Source of the DNA: Antedon mediterranea
Taxonomy: Eukaryota > Echinodermata > Crinoidea > Comatulida > Antedonidae
DNA: 64,000 bases
Assembly (NCBI RefSeq): GCF_964355755.1
Contig: NC_092671.1
Coordinates: forward strand, 18,564,001-18,628,000
Direction of reading: 5' to 3'
Below, piece after piece: positions 55,834 to 64,000 of this stretch (the first letter of the stretch is position 1; each line of letters opens with the position of its first letter). Below the pieces are notes generated by a model. The model was not told where the DNA came from and did no database searches. It was given only the letters and a program-made list of their open reading frames with translations. Made by a program: the position numbers and the translations under genes.

Positions 55834-56037
55834 TTAAAGTAATAATTCCCAGTGGTTTTTGTTTTCCGAGTTTGTCGATCCATTGACATCGTGGTCTATT
55901 GCAATAACTCTGAAATTTGCAATCGAGTGACCAGCTGAATTAAAATGTTTGGCTACAGGTTGATCAAGCTTTAATGTTTTGATAGCTGATCTGTGCTGGT
56001 CATTCTCATAAGGAGAGTGTTTTTTGTTTCCCCGTAG
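55834..56037 (-). pseudogene. Penelope-like element GIY-YIG endonuclease remnant
   Basis: The minus-strand frame from 56037 to a stop at 55834 reads HSPYENDQHRSAIKTLKLDQ, then PVAKHFNSAGHSIANFRVIA and NKNHWELLL. The QHRSAIK, PVAKHFNSAGHS and final W pattern is the second half of the GIY-YIG nuclease that follows the reverse transcriptase of Penelope-like retroelements. There is no RT domain and no start codon. Downstream on the plus strand (56036-56300) a TTGCTGTCAATGG..TATGTTTGTGCA segment is repeated two to three times, possibly more of the same relic. Confidence 0.6.
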
Positions 56038-56499
56038 TTGCTGTCAATTGGTATGTTTGTGCAGTCTGGGGCAACTTACAGGATATTAAGTTGCTGTCAA
56101 TGGTATGTTTGTGCATCCCAATGTGTGACCGTTACAGTGAAAAAGGAATGAGCCATGTGGCTCTTGTGAATAACATCATTTTTTAGTGGTCAGTTCTTGG
56201 GGGTACTGTCTCGGAAAACTTACAGGGAGGATAAAGTTGCTGTCATCGCTGTTGTAACATTGTATACACATGGGGACGTCCAACAACTTTTATCCGTGTG
56301 GCTTTTCACATGATTAAATCGATTTTTTACCCCCTTATTTGGTGTCCCCAGGGAAAATTTACAGGATAGGACCCGGCACCAATATTGATTATTGAATCTT
56401 AGCTATATATATCTACATAAATCAGCAGCCCATCAAACCTTGTTTTGTTAGTAATAATTCTCTGGGCGCCCGGTCTATGTTGTTTTGTTAGTTCGTGTA

Positions 56500-56640
56500 T
56501 CAAGTGTTTTGGCAACAATAATAAAGGTTACATTTAACAAGCCCATATGGATAGCTTGCCCACACGCGCGTGCCGAATTCATTTACAGTGTTTACCGACC
56601 GACCGACAAAGTGAGCCCTGTGAGTCACGACGACGACTCG
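56500..56640 (+). repeat. SINE fragment ((GACC)n family)
   Basis: Reverse-complement match to 6985-7060: CAGTGTTTACCGACCGACCG followed by ACAAAGTGAGC pairs with the GCTCACTATGTCGGTCGGTC stretch there, and CAAGCCCATATGGATAGC is a diverged match to the CCATGTATATGGTCTTG part. Confidence 0.5.
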
Positions 56641-56685
56641 ACTAAAAATGCTAATACATAGAGGGCAGTATATGTAAATAGGAAA

Positions 56686-57505
56686 CAGAGCCATATATAT
56701 AAAGAGTTACGACATTGAAAATTAGAAGCCATTTTTGTGTCAAAGAATTCGCACGCTGAGGGCGCGCGCGTCTCTTTTGTATAGCGTTTTCCTGTAGTTC
56801 CATGCATTATTTTTAGATTTTGTTGTCAATGAAATAACGCTTAGATTCCGTTTTTATTTTAGTAAATAATGTTATTAATGGTATTAATTTGGTAACATAT
56901 ATATATTGTCTCTATAATAACAAAAGAATAAATGCTAGGGCCTACATGCAAGTCAGGATACATCAAAGCATGAACCAATACAAAAAACACACAAATTCAC
57001 CCCTCTTTTTATACAGTATATGGCTCTCTGTGTGTTTTTGACACAAACTTTCAGAGACTCGTTCATCATTTCATTTGTAATAATTTGCCTTTATTATTTT
57101 AATATTGTTCATACCTATTCAATATATTAACAAATATATCCACGACACTTTATTATTTTATTTAGTCATCAAAGCATGCATTATGAATTGAAAATATTAC
57201 ATAATTGTTATTAATGGGACATAGTTATGGGATGTTTTGTTCCAAAATCAATCAATCGAACGTTATAATGTACTAGCGTACGCGCGCGCAATATTCTTTG
57301 GCGCAAGTGGTTCTGTACGCTGTGCACGTCGATATTCCACCGTAAAATGTGCAATTACATTTTTTTTAATATAAGAAAAAGTTTAAAGTAATTTCTTGCT
57401 CCTATACTTTACATCCATTAACGGAGACAAGTTTGACACAAATTGATCTGCATATCACGTGACTTAAATCCAATGTCGTAACTCTTTATATATATTATGG
57501 CTCTG
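56686..57505. mobile_element. hAT-type non-autonomous element, 820 bp
   Basis: The termini are CAGAGCCATATATATAAAGA and GTTACGACATTG on the left, matched by the complement at 57471-57505 (three extra bases in the AT run). The 8-bp target duplication ATAGGAAA is present at 56678-56685 and 57506-57513. CAGAG-type ends with an 8-bp duplication are diagnostic of hAT elements. No transposase is present. Its right end is 200 bp upstream of the heat-shock element of the DNAJA1 gene. Confidence 0.9.
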
Positions 57506-57705
57506 ATAGGAAATGTAATGTATGCTTGTTTTATAAATTTGTTACTGGAAGATATTATTTAATAACAATGTAAAGGTAGTAATGTATATTATAATATAAA
57601 ATTATTTAGCTGATTTTATATATTTTTTTCTTGTAGATACTAAATGTAATAATTTATTTCCTAACAGTAATGAAATTGACATAAAATAGTTTTTGTACCC
57701 ACATG

Positions 57706-57725
57706 AGAAGTTTCTTGAAAATTCC
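57706..57725 (+). promoter_or_regulatory. Heat-shock element, four perfect nGAAn units
   Basis: AGAAG-TTTCT-TGAAA-ATTCC is four contiguous alternating nGAAn/nTTCn pentamers, an ideal HSF1 trimer site. It lies 57 bp upstream of a TATA box. A weaker TTCTAGTA half-match follows at about 57754. Known biology: DNAJA1 and other Hsp40 genes are HSF1 targets. Confidence 0.85.
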
Positions 57726-57782
57726 CGTCGTCGCGTGAATGTTAGGTTCATGTTCTAGTAAATTGAACCTTAATTTCTACTC

Positions 57783-57789
57783 TATAAAA
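57783..57789 (+). promoter_or_regulatory. TATA box of the DNAJA1 promoter
   Basis: TATAAAA, correctly placed between the heat-shock element and a 5' splice donor at 57861. The transcription start would be expected near 57813. Confidence 0.7.
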
Positions 57790-57812
57790 ACCCTCCTAAA
57801 AGATATTTCTTT

Positions 57813-57860
57813 TGTAAATGAGCATTTCGTTGAGCCTAAATTAAAGTTTGTTTTTAAAAG
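57813..57860 (+). other. DNAJA1: Predicted 5' non-coding exon of DNAJA1
   Basis: The exon ends TTTTTAAAAG followed by the consensus donor GTAAGTATT (57861 on). The matching acceptor is TATTTTTTCAG ending at 59091, 15 nt before the start ATG. The 5' end is inferred from the TATA position only. The implied 5' UTR intron (57861-59091) contains a TTAA-type MITE. Confidence 0.6.
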
Positions 57861-58229
57861 GTAAGTATTAGAAGTACTTAGGCTTAGAATCTTTTATAAA
57901 ATTATCCGGTTAGCACGTCCGGTTCGGGTTAATGCATGATGACTGTACAGACCAGTGTGCTGACTGAGTTTGAACAAAAAGCTAGGCTAGCCTATTAAAT
58001 ATTAGGTCTAAAACAGAATTGTATGGCTTCTTTATGACGTCGGTGTGGTTGGATATTATACAAATAAAGAATGTTTATGAGTTGGATAGTGAGAATATTT
58101 CAAGAAAATCAGTCGATTTGTCATCGGATGATGATGAAATTAAAATTGTAATTCTTCCATATTCAATTTTCTGCCATCCATTCCACATACATCTAGGCCT
58201 AGGCTAGTTTAGGATATACAATACTAAGA

Positions 58230-58485
58230 AGGTGTTTTCACACAGATCGCGAGGAAATTTTATGAGAGTAGCCAAACAAGCGCATTGCATTATGAGATAT
58301 GTATGACTGGAAGTCAAAGTTATTTTTTGAACAAAAAAACGTCTGTATTTCAGTTAAATGATTTTTTTTGGACTAATTTTTGGTGAAAGTTATTAACTAT
58401 TATTAATTGTTATGATACTTCAAAATAACCCACTTTTTTCGAAATGTTTTTTTTTTTTTTAATTAGTCAAAGGGACAATACACCT
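58230..58485 (+). repeat. TTAA-type MITE copy showing the giant transposon's empty site
   Basis: It shares GAAGGTGTTTTCACACAGAT, AGCCAAACAAGCG, the ATGAT..ATACTTCAAAAT blocks and the right terminus (AAAGGGACAATACACCT, then TTAA at 58486-58489) with the MITE that hosts the giant element. At the insertion point this copy reads GCATTATGAGATATG without interruption. Its left end is truncated. Confidence 0.8.
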
Positions 58486-59106
58486 TTAAATTTATCCATC
58501 GTAAATCATTGACGAATGATAGGCCAGGAAGCTATGCCAATTGTCACATATCTATCTACATCCAATATATGTGTGTATGACGTCACAGTCAGGAGTTCCC
58601 AGAATGCTTTGGAATAAAGTTACACTCTCTCTCATTGATCTCATATAGTCGTCTGTCAATTTATTTCTTGCAACTAATAATTGCAATATATACGTTTAAC
58701 AACGTCACATGGTGTCAGAAGTGGCAGTGTTTAAACTTTGTACACAGAGTAGAAAAACAAGTTGATTTGCGAACACGATCGGATTATTCAACAATGTCCT
58801 GTGTCACAAATTCTCAAAATGAAAGAAAATGAACGTGCCACCGTTTTATATCACTTTTTCGTAAGAGATATGGCTAATTCAAAATGACACAAGATGCATA
58901 ATGGACCGATCAAATTGCAAGAATACAATCAGGCCTACAGTACAGTATGTCTTGCAGTTAAATAGTGCATGTTTTTAAATGAATTGAAACCACATCGATA
59001 AATATACACATGAAATTTTAATTTTATGGAAATGATCTGTTTTACCTATTATTTATTATCTTAACTTAATTTGTAGTTTCTATTTTTTCAGTAAAAAGAA
59101 ATCAAA

Positions 59107-62100
59107 ATGGTGAAGGAAACGGGTTATTATGATTTACTTGGTGTTAAGCCAGAGGCAACCGAGAATGAACTGAAAAAAGCATATAGAAAACTTGCATTGA
59201 AATATCATCCAGACAGAAATCCTGAAGATCCTGAAAAAGTGAGTTTGTAAGAAATTGTTTAGATTAAGAGCCCGTTTATACTACAGACGATAACCGGAGA
59301 CGATAAATATATTCACAAATCCAATTTCAAAAATATTATTTGAATCAAAAGATGGTACTGTATACGATTATTCTACAGTATAGTTCTAAAGTTTAAGATG
59401 AAACTTTCTTTTGTTTTCTGTAGAAATATAATAATATATAATAATACCAGATTTATATAGCGCCCTTTTCATGAGTAATCATGCTCAAAGGCGCTTTACA
59501 AGCATTATTACCCCAGTATTTTTTGGGATCAAACACGTATGGAAACATACTCCCATAATGCAGCCGGTAACCAGCGCAGTTGTGTCTAGATCTAACTGGG
59601 TACCCATTTATACACCTGGGTGGAGAGAGGCAAACGTAAGTAAAGTATCTTGCCTACGGATACAAGCAATGCGGCGAGAGTTGGATTCGAACCTAGGTCT
59701 GACGATCGGTAGTCCAACGTCCAACACACTGCGCCACACGAAATAATATTACAGTAGTATTTGTTGTTATTGTCCTTATACAGTACAGTTGGTACTGAAC
59801 TAAAGAACTAGAAACCGGACACTGATTAGCAACATTTTAATTCAACTTCTTTCTACAGTAATTTTTGAAATGGTTCATTTTACAGTTTAAACAGATATCC
59901 CAAGCATATGAAGTTTTATCAGATTCCAAGAAGCGCGATCTTTATGACCGAGGTGGTGATCAAGCTATCAAAGAAGGGGGCACAGGGGAGGGGCATTTCT
60001 CTTCACCTATGGATATATTTGACATGTTTTTCGGTGGTGGTGGTGGAGGAGGTGGAGGGCGACGTGAACGTAAGGGCAAGGATGTTATTCATCAACTCAG
60101 TGTTACGCTTGAGGAAATGTACAATGCTTCGGTTAGGAAATTAGCTCTACAAAAAAATGTTGTGTGTGAGAAGTGTGAAGGTAATTTTTTTAATTATTTG
60201 AATTTGAAACAACTAAAAAATTACAAATATATACATAATCCACAATGAATGCCATGAGTTCATAAAGATACAAGTATAAAACTTTTCATAAAGAAACAAT
60301 TGGTTTGTACAGTGCATAAATTCAGTCACTTCAAAGCATCTTACAATGTATACAACAATTGACTTGAAAATATACAAAAGTGTGTTGCAATTATATTTGT
60401 ACTGTACTGGTTGTATATTTCTAAAATTGAAACTAATTATATAAAAATATTTATGTTTTATAAAACAGGTAAGGGTGGTAAAAAAGGTGCAGTGGAGAAG
60501 TGCCCAATATGTCGAGGAACTGGAGTTCAGGTACAAATACATCAGTTAGGTCCTGGCATGGTTCAACAGATTCAATCTGTTTGTCGTAGCTGTGAAGGAC
60601 AGGGAGAACGAATAAATGAAAAGGATCGTTGTAAAACATGTAGTGGCAAGAAAATTGTAAGAGAACGGAAGATTTTAGAGGTGCATGTAGATAAAGGTAA
60701 CAAAACCAGCTCTTGTGTAATTAACTAGAAAAGATACCCACCCCAAACAGGGTGCTTGCTTTCCCCCAAACGTAGTTTAAAACATTCCCATTACAATAAC
60801 ATTCATTTTGATACTTTGTGTGTATAAATGCATACAATAGCAAACAAATGTATAACCAACAATCAAAGTAGGTTATTTAGATGCCAGCTATGTTGGCAGA
60901 TAAAGTGTCATATAACCAGTCCACTGCAGTTTAAAGTAAATTTTGTACCTCATGTGTATGTATATGCGTCTAGTAGGAACAATTTGTATTTAACATAGCC
61001 GTACAAACTGTCTACAATATAGATGAGTGGTGGTTACGATACCCAGACACTTTGAGAACTCCTTTACAATGAGATGGATATACTGATAGTACTTTGCCTT
61101 TATATACAAAGGTAGAGGTTAAAAGTATGATTGGTTTGTCTTTGTATAAAGGTATGAAGGATGGACAGAAGATTTTCTTTAGGGGAGAGGGAGACCAAGA
61201 GCCCGGTTTAGAACCAGGTGACATCATTATTATAATTGACGAAAAGGAACATCCGATTTATAAAAGACAAGGAAATGATCTTCTAATTAAAATGGAAATT
61301 AAATTAGTCGAAGCTCTTTGTGGTTTCCAGAAAGTATTGAAGACTTTGGACAACAGGGAGCTGCTCATTATCTCACATGCAGGTATGTTTATTGTTTCTA
61401 TGACAACCTTGTGTTGTAAGCAAAGATGTTATAATTAACTAAAAAGTAAATTGCAATGCAATCCGAGCTGAAAGAGGCAAGTTACCATGAAGAGGAACCA
61501 CACGGTATGGCTGCATGAGCCAATCAAATACACCAGTTTAAAATCATGCCTCTACTAAAATATTATATAACCTCTTTTGTTGTTAGACCAATGGTCACAT
61601 ATTGCTTGGCATAGCTTTTTTGTATAGAAAGCTCCACCCAAAAGCCAAGCCCTCGCCCAACCTACGCACTATTTTAAAATGTTATAACAATTAGTTAGAC
61701 ACTAGATTTTAAACTGTCAAATTTGTATGTGTACCAGTACCTGTAAGTTTGTACCCTGTTTTTTTTTGGATCATGAAATGACAACAATAAGTATAATCTT
61801 GTTGCTTTTTATTTTCTTCATTGAAGGTGATGTAGTGAAACATGATGAGCTGAAGTGTATCCTAAATGAAGGAATGCCGTTTTATAAAAACCCATATGAG
61901 AAAGGTCGTTTAATCATCAGATTTAACGTTATCTTCCCAAGTGACGGATTTGTGCCGTTAGATAAACTAAAAGAGTTAGAAAGTCTTCTTCCAGAACGTG
62001 AAGAACCTATTCCAGATGAGAACGCTGAAGAAGTTGATTTAGTCTCATTTGACCCTTCAACATACCGTCAAAAAGCAAGCCACAATCACGCATATAATGA

Positions 62101-62146
62101 GGATGATGACATGGGCGGTAGACGAGTCCAATGTCAAAGTCATTGA
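59107..62146 (+). CDS. DNAJA1: DnaJ homologue subfamily A member 1 (Hsp40), five coding exons, 401 aa
   Basis: Type I J-protein that delivers unfolded clients to Hsc70/Hsp70 and stimulates its ATPase; cytosolic and membrane-associated through a prenylated tail. Coding exons 59107-59238, 59886-60180, 60469-60696, 61152-61382, 61827-62146; all GT-AG, 1,206 nt with stop. J domain 1-70 with HPD at 34-36; Gly/Phe linker with [12 protein letters not shown] and a run of nine glycines; four zinc motifs CEKC (138-141), CPIC (154-157), CRSC (181-184), CKTC (197-200); substrate-binding C-terminal domains with [15 protein letters not shown]-terminal VQCQSH, a CaaX-like farnesylation site at Cys398 (CQTS in vertebrate DNAJA1). 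It matches DNAJA1 closer than DNAJA2 over its whole length. The start ATG follows AAATCAAA, with [12 protein letters not shown] as expected. Confidence 0.97.
59440..59760 (-). repeat. tRNA-derived SINE in the first coding intron of DNAJA1
   Basis: On the minus strand the head GTGTGGCGCAGTGTGTTGGA contains an A box and AGGTTCGAATCCAACTC a near-perfect B box. The body (AAGGCGCTTTACAAGCATTA, CTGGGTACCCATTTATACAC on the plus strand) and TAATAATA end are typical of widespread marine-animal SINEs. The open frame across it is not a gene. Confidence 0.75.
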
Positions 62147-62947
62147 CGACAGTTGTATTCTGATATGAATATTTCAAACGGTATGAAAATTGATGTACAT
62201 GAAAATTATATTCTTTGTGGATATAAAGCATCACTATTTAAATGGTTCAGTCTACTCCTTTATGTACCACATATTTTTAAAAACTACAATTTATATTACT
62301 GCAAAAAAGGACTGTTGTTAAATCTATCTATCGCCATAGTGTTTATAATTGCACTACACAATATAATAATTTATTTAGAAGCTACACTTTTTCTAAAGCA
62401 TGACAACAATTTCTTGTGCAAGTACTGTAAAACTATTCCGCAAATGATTGCCTTAACTGATAATAGGTAATTGCTATTCATATTTTCATTTGTATATTTG
62501 TGTATCTTAACAATTTACATAAACAGAATTATATAAACTGATACAATAAAAAGCAACTCAGACAGCATCGTATGACGAGGCCCATGAAACGTCTTGACTC
62601 ATCGGTGCTGCCCGAGTTAAATCCCGACGAGACGAGTCGTCTTGTGATAGCATTTTGCGTATTTTTATGGTCGTCGGGGGAACTTTAAACATGATTAATT
62701 TTCTCTCAACAAGATGACTTGTCATACAATGCTGTCTCAGTTGGCCTTAATACTGTATACACATCATTCTATCTGAATTAATATATATTTTTTACATAGC
62801 GAGTATTAAATTACTGTGCTCAAATTGTATGACACTCGCAAGATTGGAAAATAGTCAGTATTAAAGCTATTCAGTTCAGTTTTCGACCTGAATTTATTTA
62901 AATCAGTATCACATACTGACATATAACACTCAAAAGCTGTTCTCTAA

Positions 62948-62953
62948 ATAAAG
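62948..62953 (+). terminator. Candidate polyadenylation signal of DNAJA1 (proximal)
   Basis: AATAAA about 800 bp after the stop codon, followed by a GT/T-rich stretch (GTCTTGTTTCTACTGTATGT). Confidence 0.4.
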
Positions 62954-63520
62954 TCTTGTTTCTACTGTATGTTATGGTCCAGGTTCTGAGCAGCAATTTT
63001 ACTTAATATCTGTAAAAAGAAAATATCTATCTTAGATTCTTTAGCTAGTTATTATCAAAAAGGTTGTTGGTAGTGCTAAGTAAAAAGAAGAGACTTGTAA
63101 AATGTCCAGCTGTTATGTAATATTTCACAAATTCTTTGTATTCTATCACAATATATGCATTGTATTTGTATTGGCAACTTTGATCGTAACCACTGTTATA
63201 AAACATTTGTAAATAGTTTATTTGCATTTAAATAATAGATGTGTGGTTAATTATTTGTTCCAGAGGCCATGAATATTCTAGACTTAGAAATTTGGTTTAA
63301 TTTGGGTTCTTGTGCTTTATAAAGGTGTTTTTTGGACCCATCCCCACCTGAAAGGTAGTTTAACATTACGGTCAACTCGTACGTAAATTGTATACATTAT
63401 TGCTATAGGAATAGGATTACTTCTTAATTTTATTATTAATTATGTGCTTTGTTTTAATTTTTGTGATAAAATATTAGTTAATGGTGTCTTTGTACGTAAT
63501 ACCACAGTTGAATGTCAAAG

Positions 63521-63526
63521 AATAAA
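63521..63526 (+). terminator. Candidate polyadenylation signal of DNAJA1 (distal)
   Basis: AATAAA followed within 20 nt by TTGTCTGTATGTGTCC, a good GU-rich downstream element. It would give a 3' UTR of about 1.4 kb. From here to 64000 I see no further gene. Confidence 0.45.
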
Positions 63527-64000
63527 GTATTAATGATATCATTGTCTGTATGTGTCCATTGGGTGGAAACTAATTCTCATGAGTTGTCAGATCTAGCCGA
63601 CTCAGGCAATGCAAAAGATAGGACATTAGTTTCAGGTCAGCACTTCAGTTTAATACCATTAAATTTTTCAATGTGATGGAAAAACTACAGTATATAAAAA
63701 AAACATAAAATTCAATTCAAAGCAGTAATTTATTTTTTAAACATGAAAAAGTACATCTTATACCTCTACCACTGATATGAAAATGATCAATTATAGTACC
63801 ATCTACAGGAAATAAATCCAGTGTAAAGTACACTAATAAACCGAATTACACTGTATGTTTCATTTAAAAGTAGTAATTATTTTTTCATAGGAAAAAATTA
63901 TTTCTTTATAGTAATCACTAATAAATCATGTAGTATGCAGTAATATTGAGCAGGCAAAAAAATATTTTTTAAGGTATGATGCAGAAACGAATTATTCATT

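Noticed and set aside
58019-58207. 62-aa open frame upstream of DNAJA1
   Set aside because: It lies wholly inside the predicted 5' UTR intron and shows no conserved motif.
59471-59746. 91-aa open frame in the DNAJA1 intron
   Set aside because: The DNA is a tRNA-derived SINE with A and B boxes on the opposite strand.

Overview
The window looks like nuclear DNA of an AT-rich invertebrate animal. Genes are split by GT-AG introns of 0.2-3.5 kb, both conserved host genes resemble vertebrate orthologues closely, and SINEs, LINEs, Penelope-like remnants and MITEs fill the space between them. The octamer AGGCCTAC/TAGGCCTA recurs throughout. From general familiarity with such genomes I lean towards a marine deuterostome such as an echinoderm, but nothing here proves the species or clade.

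Two host genes can be read completely. On the minus strand a six-exon uridine phosphorylase gene (28654 down to 19283, 301 aa, pyrimidine salvage) is intact with all splice phases matching. On the plus strand a DNAJA1-type Hsp40 co-chaperone gene (CDS 59107-62146, five coding exons, 401 aa) is intact. About 1.4 kb upstream of its start codon lies what looks like its promoter: a perfect four-unit heat-shock element, a TATA box and a 5' splice donor, implying a heat-inducible gene with a non-coding first exon.

The centre of the window is one giant DNA transposon, 32705-52614 (19,910 bp). It has 13-bp terminal inverted repeats, a TT target duplication, and an internal 774-aa transposase of the CMC/CACTA-like kind (44676-47000). 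It also carries a multi-exon companion gene (47524-51022) broken by one nonsense codon and one frameshift. The element is very asymmetric: its left end carries a 3-kb array of about 16.5 copies of a 183-bp ACGTC-rich repeat, its right end about 1 kb of different ACGTC-rich repeats. It sits inside an older TTAA-type MITE, and a related MITE copy at 58.2-58.5 kb shows what the empty site looks like.

Region by region: 0-7 kb holds MITEs, a 5'-truncated LINE with a 14-bp target duplication inside one of them, and SINE pieces. 7-19 kb is gene-free and holds a long-TIR Mutator-like element, a 40-bp minisatellite and a 2.7-kb foldback element carrying nuclear-receptor-like direct repeats. 19-32 kb is the uridine phosphorylase gene and its upstream flank. 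32.7-52.6 kb is the giant transposon. 53-54 kb holds a decayed protein-kinase pseudogene, 55.8-56.0 kb a Penelope-like endonuclease remnant, 56.7-57.5 kb a hAT-type MITE, and 57.7-63.5 kb the DNAJA1 gene. Coordinates were counted by hand from the sequence; repeat edges without a target duplication are approximate.
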